Assembly (NCBI GenBank): GCA_030267565.1
Contig: BRXU01000015.1
Coordinates: 2,727,001 to 2,791,000 of the forward strand
Length of the DNA: 64,000 nucleotides
Direction: 5' to 3'
Origin: Pleodorina starrii
Taxonomy: Eukaryota; Chlorophyta; Chlorophyceae; Chlamydomonadales; Volvocaceae
The translations under genes were made by a program, and so were the position numbers. Shown here piece after piece: positions 33,975 through 46,700 of the stretch (positions within the stretch are counted from its first letter, which is position 1; every line of letters begins with the position of its first letter). The notes below the pieces were generated by a model, which ran no database searches, was not told where the DNA came from, and saw only the letters and a program-made list of their open reading frames with translations.

Positions 33975-36900
33975 ATGGCGACGCTTCTGCAGGATCCTAC
34001 GGCCCTAAACGGAGACGAGCTGAAGAAAATGCAGATCAAGGTGTGTCGGGGCCGGCGCCGGGGCCGGTCGTTGCTGGTCGGCGCTGCGCGCCACGCTCCG
34101 CGAAGCTCTTCAAGCCCCGAGTCGCCGCGACGGCATCGCAATGACGGCATAGGCGTTCGCTGCCACCTTGGCGCGCGGCCGGGCGTTTGTTTCAACGACT
34201 TTTGCGCGCTGCGACATGCGACAAGAACAATATGCGTTCCTGCGCAGCCCGTTGTCCGTTCCGTGACCGCGAATGATTAGCGCGGCTTGCGGGGGCCGCA
34301 AAGGCCCGACATTTTGTTTTCCGCGAGCCGTCGAGTACTGCGAAAGCGGCAGCCCGGAAACCAAATCACGCCGCACGCTCGACTTGCTGTCGAATATCGA
34401 AATATCGCAATGTCGAATGACGAATGTCGCAACAAAATGTGCAATGGACGTCCCGACTCCCGAGCCCGTCTGTCAGTGTCGTCGCCTTGCGACATCCCGC
34501 AGATAGAGCGGCCTGTGGATCTGCTGCGACGAGAGGTGCATTGCAGCCCGCGGATCAAAAACCTGTGCGCCCGTGTCGTCGCCCATCTGGGCCTTATGTG
34601 AGACACTCCGTCCACCCTCACTGCGATCATTGCTTGGCCAGCATCGTAAGACGCAACCTCTCCGAATCTAGCGAACACAGAGCCGCCTCGCGCCCCACGG
34701 ACCCGCCCTCTCTCCGTTCCCCCAACATCCGCCTCCTTTCCATCGCTGCGGCTTCGCCTCGATTAACCGACGGCCCCGCCCTGGGCCCCCCGCCATGCCT
34801 CCTCCCTTCCCTTTCCTTTCGTCGCCAGTCCGACCTCCTCAAGCCGCCAATCGTGGGGGAGCACAAGGTGTCGCATGACAAGTCGGAAGCAGTGACGACG
34901 GGCCGCACCGGGGAGAAGGCGCTTCACCCCGCGGGCATCGCATCCGAGGTGCGGTGCGGTGCGCCCCAGCGGCCCTCGCGCCCGCGCATCGTCCAGTGGC
35001 CACGTTAGTTGCACTGCGCTCAGCACTGCGGCGCGCAGTCCACAGCACGCAGTCATCAGTCCACAAAACTGTACCGTGCACACCACGCCCTTCGTGTCCG
35101 GGCCTGCAACTAACGCCGCGCCTGCGCCACGGATGCCATCGAAATCCGCTGTCCCCCCGCCGACCCCGGCGGCCCGGCCCCGGCCCAAACCCCGACCCAT
35201 TGATCTATGCTGCATCTGCAGGCGCCCGTGTACGGCATCCCCGAGTATCCCATCACGATGCAGCACAGTCCCCCAGTCGACCTGGACAAATACATCCACA
35301 ACCCGGGTGAGGCGACGCGCCGTGCCCCTTGCCCCTTGCGTGTGCGTGACTCTTGCCTTTGCATCCTTTGCATCCTTGCGGCGTTCGATCGGCCTACCGG
35401 TAGCTGCTCCTGGCTGCTGACCCCGCACGTGCACCTCAACCAACAAGACCCCGCGCAAGGACCGCAGGTGATGGTTCCCGCAACCCGGTCCTGCTGCCCG
35501 CTCCGTGTCGATGCACTGCCCCGCCCCGCAGGCATGCCGCGCGCGAACAAGGCCATCAGCAAGGAGAGGCCGGAGGGGGACGCGCGCGCGCCCGCCAACC
35601 GCACCGTGCTGCAGCAGCACGTCATGTTCTGGGACAGGTGGGGTGGGACACGCGTGCGCTGCTGCGCCCCGACAAAACATGTGGGTGGGGATGAAGATGG
35701 TGGTGACGGTGGCCTCTGGTGGGTTCCGGTGAGGGCTTCTCGCCGCCTCCGGTAGGGGTCTTAACCGTGCCCCCCCCCCTTCCTCTCCCCAGAAAATGCT
35801 CCTCCCTCCCCTCCCCTCCCCTCCCCTCCCCTCCCCTCCCCTCCCTCCCCTTCCCTCCCCTCAGGGACAATGACGGCGTCATCTTCCCCACGGACACATT
35901 CATCGGTGGGTGCAGTGACAGCTGACCCACACGCACCTCCCAACTTCCCCATGCCACAAATGCAGCTGACTTTGACTCCTCATCTCCGCCTGCAGCAAAA
36001 TCGGCTTGCTGCTTCCTGCAACCGGTTCCACTCGACGCAGTTCACTGGAAAAGAAGCCACCCTCCGGCTGCCGCTGCCCCTTCCGCTGCCCCTTCCGCTG
36101 CCACCTGCTGAACCTGCTGCTGCTGCTGTTTTTCCCCCGCGGACGCGCCCCCACAGGCTTCCGCCGCCTGGGTTTCAACTTGGTGCTCTCCGCGGTGGCG
36201 GTGCCCTTCATACACTTCTCCTTCTCCTACCCTACCCTCAAGTCCTGGATCCCGGATCCGCGGATGCCCATCTACCTCGACCGGATCCACCGGACCAAGC
36301 ACGGATCCGACAGCGAGGTACGGCAGCGGCAGCGGCAGCGGCCCGGAGCGCGCCCTACCGGAGGGTTTACCGTACATGGGGATGTGAAACCACAGCCGTG
36401 GACCCCGGGCCTCGTTCCACCGCCGGGTGCGTGTGACGTGCGGCTGACAGCGGTTGCAGAGTCCCTGGGGGGATATGGTGGGAGCAAAATGATAAGCTGC
36501 GAGTGCAATCAGATGGTATGAGCGATGCCACACGTCCGGTCTCCGGTGTCCGCAACACCCGAAAACGGCGGTTGCGACCCCGAACACCGGCCGAGGTACT
36601 TGTTGAGGCGTTGCCCTGCTAACCGTGTGTGAACATTCTCACGTGTTCTAAAGCGGCCCAGCCAACCGAAGTGGCTGAGCTGCGGCTTACGCCGAGTCGG
36701 CGACGGAGGCGCTCGTTGCGTGTGTGGCCGGGTTCTGGTATTTCCTAGCGGCCGTGTACCTAACCCCGAGAATGGCGAGCCCCCGCCCTTGGTGGATGGG
36801 TGTGCCGGGTACCGCCGGACTTGAGCCCTCCTCGCCTCCCTTTTTCGCACATTGTGGGGTGCTCGTCCAGGTGTACGACAACGAGGGCCGCTTCGTGCCG

Positions 36901-38375
36901 GAGAAGTTCGAGGAGGTGGGTGGGTGGTTGGGTGGCGGCCCCGCGCGGCGGCAGGGCGTCGTTGGGTTGGTGTGTCCTGTTTCCGTCACTGCACAACAAC
37001 GTTTCCGTCTCTCTGCTCTGTCAAGTCTGTCGGTCCAAGCATGGAGCCGCGAAGTTGGTCGGTCGGTCGCCCATATGCCCTGCGCAATGCTCTGCGCAAA
37101 ACTCGGGCTGCTAGCAGTTGCCGCAGTCCGCGGATCCGCAATTGCTGCAAGCGGTGGTCGGCACTCCCCCCATTCTCCCAACACGTCCGCCCGCTCGCCT
37201 CGTCGCCAGGCCAGGCCTCTCCGCCCGCCCGCCCGCACGCGTACCCACCCACCCACCCTCTGTGCCTCGCCCCGCCTTCTCCCACGATGATGTGCTTGAC
37301 GGCCTCCGCCGTACTCCGCCGTACTTCGCTGTACAGCTGTTTTCCAAGTACGACCGCGACCACAAGGGCGGCCTGGGTTGGAAGGACATCCAGGAGATGG
37401 TGTATTCGAACATGAACATCGCCGACCCCGTCGGATGGTAAGTTATGACGGCGTACTAACGGTTTGGGCTTACTAACGGTTTGGGCTTACTAACGGTTTG
37501 GGCTTACTAACGGTTTGGGCTTACTAACGGATTGGGCTTACTAACGGTTTGGGCTTATTAACGGTTTTTTGGAGGTGTACGACATCGACGGGGTGCTAGA
37601 CATAAGGACATGCAAAGAGTGCATGACAAGAGCATGTGTCCGATGGGTTGCCGGGCGCAGCACGATGCAAGGAAAGTGATTGTGAACTGGATGTTTATGA
37701 AAGGGATCTCGGGGATCTACCATCCGCTCGGTATAAAACAAAAGGAAGAGGGGGCGGCCAACCGGTCATCGTCAGGGGCTGCGGGCGGGAAACTGTTGTG
37801 CGCGCTGGTCCCTGCTGCTGCTGCTGCTGCTGCGGACGTGCGAAGGCTGCCTCCTCCGCCCTCCCTGCCGCACGCACGGTCGATCGGATTCGGGCAAGAG
37901 AGCCATATGCGTTGAGCCGCCCCCCCCCCCACACACACACACGGCCCCGCCTGCGCCCCGCAGGACGGCCGAGCGGCTGGAGTGGTGGGTGACCTACCTG
38001 GTGAGTTACCGTGGTTGACCGGGCAAGGAAGGCGATAATGGACGGGCCGCTGCTGCTGCAGTGCTGCTTCGGCTTTTAACACGTGTACTCTACCGCTCTT
38101 TACTATATGTTGCTGCGAGGCGAAGGCGCTGTAGCCGCGGCCCGCAGCCCGTGCTTTCTTCTGAAGCGTATACGGTAAAACGGCACCGTACTGTTTCCCG
38201 CGGGCTTTCCTGTCGTACCTCGTTTCTTGCCGTACAGCTGCTGCGCGACCACAAGGGCCTGGTCAGCAAGGAGAAGATCCGCGGCGTGTACGACGGAACC
38301 ATCTGGGAGGTGGTGGCTAAGGAGGTGGAGGAGCGCAAGCATCGCGGTGGGTCGTACAACAACAAGACCGACTGA
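33975..38375 (+). CDS. Caleosin / peroxygenase (lipid-droplet EF-hand protein)
   Basis: Ten exons in phase: 33975-34040, 34829-34948, 35222-35306, 35532-35637, 35865-35905, 36157-36317, 36871-36915, 37337-37437, 37964-38000, 38238-38375, encoding 299 residues. The EF-hand loop DRDNDGVIFPTD follows a conserved His (QQHVMFWD). A hydrophobic segment (LSAVAVPFIHFSFSYP) and a proline-rich turn come next. The signature HRTKHGSDSEVYDNEGRF carries the second invariant His; in characterised caleosins the two His ligate haem. The C-terminal part (KYDRDHKGGL, RLEWWVTYL, KEKIRGVYDGT) also matches. Caleosins bind Ca2+, sit on oil bodies or ER, and hydroxylate or epoxidise lipids with hydroperoxides. The protein is longer than many plant caleosins because of its N-terminal extension. 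A TGTAA word at 39345-39349 could be the polyadenylation signal. Confidence 0.93.
35803..35863. repeat. (CCCCT)n tract before a 3' splice site
   Basis: About ten CCCCT-type units form the polypyrimidine tract directly before the TCAG acceptor of caleosin exon 5. The complementary strand has regularly spaced G4 runs. Confidence 0.75.
37455..37569. repeat. 17-bp minisatellite in caleosin intron
   Basis: About seven near-identical copies of TACTAACGGTTTGGGCT run head to tail in the intron after exon 8. The sequence TACTAAC in each unit matches a perfect consensus branch-point motif. Confidence 0.8.
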
Positions 38376-40141
38376 GGCGGCGCTGGAGGCGATCCGGGGG
38401 TCGGTCTCCTGTGGGGGGAGGTAAGAGAAGGGGTGGGAGGTGCGTCCATGCGCAGAGACGGGGATGAGACGGGGATGATAAGTCTCAACCGCGATTGATT
38501 GTGCTTCTAAACGCGGCCGACACCGTTGGGAAACGGGAAACTGTGGCCGGTGAAGCAGACGTGACAGCGACAGACTGATGATATATGGTGCTTCCGATGA
38601 TGGAGGGCAGGAACGCACTCCCTCGCAAACCTCAATAGCATGACCGCCGGCACGCCGCGCAAGGCGCAACACCCATTTCACTTCCCATCACCCCGTCCCT
38701 CGTCCCCCGTCCTTCTACGCAGGTTGGCAAATCTTTTGAGGTCAGGCCAGGCAAGGACGACACGTTCACTGCGGCGCGTTGATCTGTTGTTGAGGAGGCG
38801 CGTTGGCGGCAGCGCCTACGCGGTGGCTGGCTGCGCATTGCAGTTCGCACGTTGGGTTAGGTTACGCTCGGAACGGCTTGACGCGCAGCGTGTCTCGAGT
38901 GACACACATGGCTCCAGGGAAGGGGGGCCCGCGCAGGGTGGATTGCTGGTTGTGGTGGACGTCTGCCGTCTTTGCGTTGCTGCTGTGAAGGGATATTGGG
39001 AAGTTGTGACGGGCGTGCAGGGGTAGGGGATAACAATTTCTTTGGTGCTGAAGGGGTCCCAGCACTCTGGACGGGGCCTTTACGCGTCCCACGGCAATGG
39101 GATTGGCGATGCGACGTGAGCGAGGCGCTTCGTTGTTAAAGAAAGAGAAGACCTCGCGGTCAGGGGGGGGGGGGAGGCTCTTCCGTTACGGAGTCGCATG
39201 GTGTGCAGTTGGCGTTGCCAGGCGCCGCCGGACGGGAAAATGGCACATTTGGTGCGGACATTCAAAAGACGTGAGGGCTCAAAACTGAGTGCGGATCTCC
39301 GTAAGCTGGTATGCGGATTCTGTTGCTTGGCAAGTGCGAAGGCCTGTAATCCCCCGACTACCGTACACACAACACGTTCTCTTGGCTCGGAAATTGTGGC
39401 TGGCAAGGCAGGCAGGAGACCACATCTGCGCCGGCGGCGCGAAATGCACCACCCGGAGACTTGCGGGAGCTTATGCCCGTTCACAAAAGAACTGTACCGG
39501 TAGTGCCGTTTCTCTCAGCCTCGGAACAGTCGAAGACTGTGCACTCTCAATGCCGAGTATGAGATTGTCTTCTGTGGGACAACTGCAAAGTGGAGATGCA
39601 CGGCAGTTCCGAGCCGATGGATGGTATCCACGCGCGGACTGCAGCAACCCACAGCAGGAAGCCATGCGGGCGCTGTACGGTGCCGTACGGTGCCGTAGGG
39701 TGCCGTAAGTGCAGCATGGACGGCAATCTGCGCGGGTCGTGCTGCAACACATTAGGGGACCGGGGGGTTCGCGCACGCAAAGTTGCAGCGGAACCCGGGC
39801 AGGTATTGCCTGGTGCACGACGTTGCTGCTTCGCAATTCCCTGACGGGGCACGTTGACCCTCGTTGACCCCTGTTAAGGGACGGAGCTACTTCTGGACGC
39901 AATATAAATGTACGCAAAACGTAAATGCATGAGGTCGGGGGCTTGGATGGTATTGGCCTCTAACACGGGTGGCCTGGCCTGGCCTGCGAATCGCTCGGCC
40001 CGCGAAAAACTATACGACAGCGTACGGAAGAAGTAACTGTCGACATGCTGGTTGCGCTCTGTCAACCCGGTGTAAAATTATATCCGTACGCTAAATGGTG
40101 AACTTTTATTTGATTTTAAGCAAGGGTGATCGCCTTACGAA
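38376..40141. other. Intergenic region
   Basis: Caleosin 3' UTR and the leader of the next gene. There are candidate TGTAA polyadenylation words at 39345 and 40071, a TACCGGTA palindrome at 39495, and short tandem words (GGTGCCGTAC) near 39680. No supported exon. Confidence 0.5.
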
Positions 40142-43100
40142 ATGCCTCGACAACGGCAACGCATCGTATTTTGCGACTGCTTCGACTGTCGCGATAGGCC
40201 CGAGGTTTCTCTGACTCCAGAACAGCTTGATGCAGCCACTGCAGTGGCCAGGCAGGAGCCGCCTCCCAAAGCGCTGCTCCTGTACGCGACGGGCTTCGTG
40301 GTTGCTGCCGATGGCGCGACCAACCTGGACGCCTGCACGCTGCCGCACTGCAACCTGGTAGTGCGAGAAGGAAATCTCGGCCTGTTGGCGGTTCGGGCAG
40401 CTGAGGAGGCGGCCGGTGAGATCCGTGCCGAAACCCCGACACACGACTTGCAGCTTGTCCAGCCGTCCCCGAAACGCGGAATCAGCTTTCCTCCCACCTC
40501 TGCCGCTCCTCTTCCCTCCACCTCTCACCTTTACCTGCAATCGCGAGCACTCCAGGCCAGGGTCCAGCCCCCGCGATGTCCGAGCTTTCGCAGCTCCTCG
40601 GCGTGTATCAGGTGGGCTGCGTGGCCCCGCCGAGCGGTTGGGGCGGCCTCGCTCCCCAACCCCCACAAGCACCTGCAACGCCACGGATGACCTCACCCCA
40701 TGCCCCCCTCACCAACCACCGGGTGCCGCTCTGGGTGGGTGCATCGCGCTGCACAGGCCATCGGGCCCCATCCAACTCGCTGGCAGGAGCTGACTGACGC
40801 TCCAGGCGCTGCGTGTACGGTACCCCCTTTTCCGCTCCCAGGAGGTAATCAGACCACAGTCGTCATCGCCATCGTCATCGTCAGGTGGTGGAGGAGAGGG
40901 GAGCCTGCCCAGCCTTGGCGCCAGGTGAGGTCCGGCGCGATCAGCGGGCAGCCGCACGGCTGCCCACGCCGCCACAGCGGACAAGGGCGCCACAGCGCCC
41001 TTCCCGCCGCGCTGCGAACGTGTTCCGGCACGGTGATGCTTCGATGGACAGCAGGGCTGAAGGGGGCCTTTGGACAGCAGGCTGAAGGGGCCACCTCACG
41101 ATCTCAGACTGCAGCTTGAAGACCCCTGAACAGCAACGTAACCTAGCAGCCACGGCTGAAATGCTTGATGACCAATCCACAGGGCAGGGACCGGCATCTG
41201 GCCCTACAAGTACCAACGGGCCGCATTTGCAGTCCGCCGGGCTGCTCTGCCCCCACCATTTCGCTAGACAGTCAAAAACACCCCGACCTCAAGGGTGACG
41301 TACCGTACTTTTAGATGCTTTCTTTCTTTGTTTCGGCGGGTTCCTTACTAGAAGCGGACAAAGTTGTCTCCGGCCCTTGCGGCGCTTGAGGCAGGGCCGA
41401 CGCGCGTGCCACGCCGCTGCCGCCTCGCGCAGGTTCAAGGGCATGCAGGCGGCCCTCGGCTCCACGAGCGCCGTCGCGCGGCAGCTGGCGCAGCGGCTGG
41501 GGGTGGCGGTGGTCGAGCGGCTGTGCCTGGGGACGGCAGGCCAAGGGCGGGAGGCCGCCGCCGCCGCCACCACCACGGGCGCGGACGCCGTGACGGCGGC
41601 GCCTGTGGCGCCTGCAAGCGGCGGTGCCGACGGAACGGCCGGGAGGGCTGCCTCTCTGGGCCTGCCCGACGCGGCCGCCTTCGCGAGAGAGGTGTCGTCT
41701 GAGCTGGGTGAGAAGCGCGCGCGTGTGTGAGTGTGTGTGGTGGGAGTGGGGTGGGGTTTGTACTACCGGGCCACCGCCCCTCCGGCCTTCCAACCAGTAG
41801 TGGTTCCCATCTCATCCCCCACCAGCCTCTACGGCAACGTTAGTGTCAGTTGCTTTGCTATCTGCTTGGCCTGCTCCTTACCTTACCCTACCCTGCCCCG
41901 CCACCACCACCACCTATGGCCCGTGCAAAGCTGGGCCTGAGCAGTGGGTGTTAACCCAGCTCCAGATCCAGCCGCAACCCAGATCGACGACGCACCCTGC
42001 AGCGAAGACGAGGCTAGGCCGCCCAACAACACCCCACCGCACCTCCCTTCTCCGCACCCGTTCTGCTGGGTCCGTCCGAGGTCGAGGTCAAGGGCGACGT
42101 TGGCGGAGGGACCTAGCCCACGTCGCCCTCGGTCCCTTCCCCTGCGCCTCGTGTCTTTGTCTTTCACCCACGGGCCGTCCCCCTCTGCCCCGGACTGCCT
42201 TCTGCCCCCGGACTGCCTTTTGTGGCCCCTGCACCCCTGCCAGGCGCCGCGGAGGGCAGCAGCGGTCGCGACCTGCTGCTGCTTCACCTGGACCTGGACG
42301 ATCTGAGGGGCGCAGCAGCGCTCCCCGCAGCAGCAGCGGCGCCGGGGGGCGGCGCCGCGGCGGAGCCGGCACCTGACGCCGACGGAGGCGCGGAAGCCGG
42401 TGGCGCTGACGGCGCCGCCGACGGAGGCGCGGACGCGGAGGCGGAGGCGGACGCGCGGTGGGATGCGGGATGCGAGGGGCTGGAGTGGATTGACTCGCTG
42501 GTCAAGGCTCTACTGGCGCTTCCCGGTAGGTGCCGCCGCTGGGACTGGATGCGTGTGATGCCGTATGTGGCGCTGTGGGACGAAGCTTTGTTGTAATGGT
42601 AGTAGTCCTGGCAGGCTGAGGCACGGTGCGTGCGGTGCCGTATGTTGGGATGCGCAGCGCAGGTTCCGGTGTGCTTCGTGTACCGGTATCAGTTTGGCAG
42701 CTCGCAGGTACCAGCTACCGGTAATGTTGGCGTGCTGTCCTCTTAACTACCGGTAATCTCTAGGCTGGCTACCGCCTAGGCGCAGTCTTCTTGGGCTCTG
42801 TTTTTCCCAGGTAGTGCTAGTTGCACCGTCTCTTCTCGTCAATGCCGCGCGCAGAGATCCGGGAGCGCACGCTGCTGGTGCTGATGTTGAGCCCGGCGGG
42901 ACACCCGATGCCGGGCATCGCCGGACAAGGAGGTGTCGGTACCGGCAGCGGCGGCGGCGGCGGCGCGCTCTTGCAGCCCGGCGGCGCGATGGTTGACCCG
43001 TCGGCGGCGGTGGTCACGCCGCGCAACCTCGCGCAGGTGGGACGCGGCGGCGGAGCCGCCGCCGCCCTGGCGGCGGCGGCGGCGGTGGGGACCGCCGGCG

Positions 43101-43384
43101 CCGGCGCCGGCGGTGCGCTGGCGGTGTTGGATGCATCGGACTTTCCGCTGGTGTCCAGACCCGTGCAAAGCTTCGAGTTGCTGGGCATGGGGCGGGTTGA
43201 GACGGACGCGCACGCGCCGTTGCTGGTGGCGCGCAGGCTGCCGGGCGTGGTGCGGCGCGATCGGGCGGAGCGGCTGGGGTACAAGGAGGCGCTGACGGTG
43301 GGGGGCGGGGGGGCGATCCTGGTGGACCGGCTGCTGCCGGAGGTGGCGTATAAGATTGGGCGATCGCCAAAGTATGGGGCGTAA
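40142..43384 (+). CDS. Alkaline-phosphatase/iPGM-superfamily-like protein, probably degenerate
   Basis: Model of six exons: 40142-40415, 40556-40611, 40806-40819 (14 nt, tentative), 41433-41707, 42244-42525, 42855-43384, giving 476 residues. All other junctions have good GT-AG sites and closing phases. Segments DGATNLDACTLPHCN and REGNLGLLAVR resemble the 'TPNLDxLxxxGxxGLL' start of alkaline-phosphatase-superfamily proteins such as archaeal-type phosphoglycerate mutase. SELSQLLGVY, GSTSAVARQLAQRLGV, LLLLHLDLDDL with EWIDSLVKALLALPG, and LLVLMLSPAGHPMPG follow in the order expected for that fold. The usual metal ligands (Asp-Gly near the start, DHG near the end) are not evident: SPAGHP replaces DHGTP. 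The C-terminus ends YKIGRSPKYGA. Catalytic activity is doubtful. The superfamily call is an inference from motif order and was not confirmed by any search. Confidence 0.6.
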
Positions 43385-43711
43385 GGATTATGGAGGAAGG
43401 CGAGATGTTTGTGCTGAGGTTACGGAGACTGTGGCCGGCGTGTACGGCGACCAACTGTCGACAGCCGACGATAGAGTAACGATACTGCGAACGGACATCT
43501 TTATTTCCGTGTTGCCTGGATGCAGCTTCTACACGATACCCTCCAAGAGCCGCAGGCCGCGCCTGTGGCTCGCCGAAACGTGAAAATCTGCGTCAATTTA
43601 TTATGACCCTAGGTAGTGCCCCGTCACAAGCGGTTTTCCTGATTTCCTAATTCAATCTCCAACCTGCTTCTGTATGCATTGAAACATGAAGCTTTCTCTG
43701 GACGTTCTATC
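43385..43711. other. Short intergenic spacer
   Basis: 327 bp between the stop of the phosphatase-like gene and the ATG of the TEX2-like gene, both on the plus strand. It must hold a terminator/poly(A) region and a promoter. No TGTAA word was seen. Confidence 0.5.
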
Positions 43712-46700
43712 ATGGCTCGGCAGGTGGGCGTCAACGATGCCGGCTGCACTTTGACGAACCCTAGAACTCATGTTTGGAATTACCCTCGTTGCGATCGCAG
43801 CCTGGCCTGCTTAGTGTTTATCCTCAAAAGCATAAACCAGGCGCTCGTGTCGGCGGGCGGGCTGTGGCGGAACCCGCTTGTCATGTTTACAGCCGGGGCA
43901 CTGTTCGCCATTGCAGCGCTCGTCGTCGCTTTCGTAAGTAACGACACAAAATATGCTTGTAAGATTGATACGCGGTGAACAACTTCACTGTGGTCGTACC
44001 GGTACTTCCGTCGAAACTGACGAATGCTGTCGACTTCCGCTTTACGCCAACACATCCGCGCTTCAGGCCTATTTCATCGCCTTTCTGACCGAGCGATATA
44101 AGCCCAGCGGCGAAGGGGAGGATGAAGGGGATCCCTTGCAGCGACAGCCGAGGGCCATCCGCAACGCCGCAGGCACTGGGGTGCGCCGCCCCTGGCTCCT
44201 CCGCCGGGGGAAGGGCGTCAGGGGCGAGGGCGCTCCTCTGCAGCTTGTGACGACGCACCCGGGTGCTGTGCGTCATGGCTCCTACGCCGGTACGGTGTCT
44301 CCCACCCCTGCACATGCCGCTCCCATGTCCGCGTGCTACCCCACAAAGACCAACTCTTAACCACTGCACACTCGTGTGACTAATACTCCATTTCCCCCCT
44401 AGACCTGCTCTAGGAATGCCTTTTCGCCTGGTCCACATCGCCTGTTCAGCGTACAAACCGTGCGAGCCCGACCTTGCACCGCCCTCCAAAACCCACCCAC
44501 AGCGCGCCTCGACACCCACGGTCTCTGTCTGCCCGCCAACCTCCCCTCAACCCTACACCCCTCACCCCATTCTTTAATGATCCCATATGCGCCGTACCGT
44601 GTCGTACTGTCCGCCGCCGCCAGGTCCCGTGTGGCTCGTCCCAGCCACGCTGTGGACTCGGAGCCAGCAGCTGGCGCAGTGGCCGCCCCCCACTGATGGC
44701 CCAGCCGCCATCGCCCGAAAGTATCACGCCACCCTGGTCGGCGCGGGAACGGAGGGCGTAGCGGCCCTGCTGCTGGTTCCGGAGCGGAGCCAGGGCGGTC
44801 GCGGCGGCGGCGGCGGCGGTTCACGTCAGGTAGGCCGCGTGCACACGTGCACGTGCACCGGATCGGTTGCGTCAAATGCAAGGGGGCAGCTTTTTTTCAT
44901 TTACCACCCCCCTCCCCGCCCCTCCCGCCCGGCTCACGCGGCCCGCCGCAGTCGTTGCTCAACGAGGCCGCCGGTGGCGGTGGCGGTGGTGGTGGTGAGT
45001 ACGTGCTGTTGGGCCTGGAGGGGGTGGCGGTGGACATGCTGCGAGACGTGCTCGGAACGAGGTGAGCGAGCAAAGGGGGTGGCTGGGTGGGGGTACCGGT
45101 AGTAAAGACGATGCCGCAGCAAAGGGAGGGGGCGCTCGGAGAGGGCGCGGCCACCCGGGAAGGCGGAGCAGCCTGCGTGCCTTGTGTTTTTGAGACAGCG
45201 GTCAGGGCCAGAGCGAGCCGTGTGCTTCACGCAGGGCAGGGCATGGCAGGGCATCCGTCCGGATATCAGCGAGAGTATCCTCGATTGTGCGTGGGCGCAT
45301 TTTTTTTAAAGACGGCATTGTTGGTCGGAGAAGACATGGTTACCGCGCGAGCTGTGCGGGGAGCTCAGGGGAGGCGGTCCTTCCGACGTTCTGAGGCTGC
45401 TGTGGGCGATGATGGGACGCAAAGCACGCCCCATATCCCCGCCCTTGACGCTCGGGCGCTGCAAGCGCGCAGGGCGCACCACGCCACCAGGTACCGCCTG
45501 TCTCTGGCACCGCGCCTGTTTGACATCGCATGCGGAAATGTGCATCCCACCACATACCCGCGTGGCGCCACATGTGCATCTATCCACCCGCGCCCGCAAC
45601 CTCTGCCACATTCCCCAACCCCGGCCTCGCGTTGGGTTGGGTCGGCTGGTGTTCCCTCTGATTGTGCGTGTGCGCGTGTGTCGGCTGGTGTTCCCTCTGA
45701 TTGTGCTGTCCGTTTGTGTTCCTGTCTGTGTATGTGCCTGTCATGTCTGTGTGCCTGTCTGTGTGCATGTCTGTCTGTCTGTCCGTCTGTGTGTCCGTCA
45801 GGTCTCCCTGGAGCAAGCGCTTCCCGCTGCAGCTGAGTCACCCCTCTCGGACGCTGCTGCTCGGGGAGACGGAGGTGTACCTGTTTGCAGAGTCGGGTGG
45901 GTGGGTGGGTGGGTGGGTGGGGGGGGGGTGGGGCTTCCCGGTCCGCACAGTGGTGGGCCCAATCTCTCTCCGGGTCCCCGTTTGCGCTTGGCGATACGGA
46001 GGATTTGATACCGGTATCATCCGCTCTGTCTTTGGCTCCCGACGCCACGCCGCGTCTCCCGCGCCTGCCCGCCCGCCCGCCCATCCATCCATGCATCCAC
46101 CCATCCACCCATCCATCCATGCATCCATCCATTCATCGTATCTGGGGTACGGGGTACGCAGGCAGCGCAAAGGAGCAGTGGCACTCCGCCCTGACGGCGG
46201 CTGTAGCACCCCAGAGCCTGCTGGCGGCCACGCAACAGCTGTACGACGACTACTGCCGCTACATGGCGAGCTTGCAGGTGGGTTGGGTCTTGGGTCTTGG
46301 GTGTGGCCCCGGCGAGAGGGCGCCCTGCGGTTTGCGCGCGCCAGCCAGGCCGGCCAGCCGGGGTCGGGGTCGGGTCGGGGTCTCGGGGAAGCCGTAGGGC
46401 CTTTCGAGGCTTTGCGTGGTCGGCGTAAAGCAAAGGGCGGAAGCGCGGGGTGACAGAGCCGCTTGCGAGTGCGTCTGTAAGGGTGAGGAGGAAGAGGAGG
46501 AGGAACAAGGCAGGCAAAGTAACGAAGGCCTTCCTCCCCCGCCCGCCAAACGTGGTACCCTGCAGGTCGTTCCGCCGCCGCCGTTGCCGCCGGCTCCGCC
46601 GCCGCCAGCGCCGCTGCGACCGCCGCGGCCGCCGCCGCCGCCGCAGCCTCAGGCGCCCTCCACCAAGAAGGCCGTCGCGGCGGCCAAGGAGCGCGACAAA

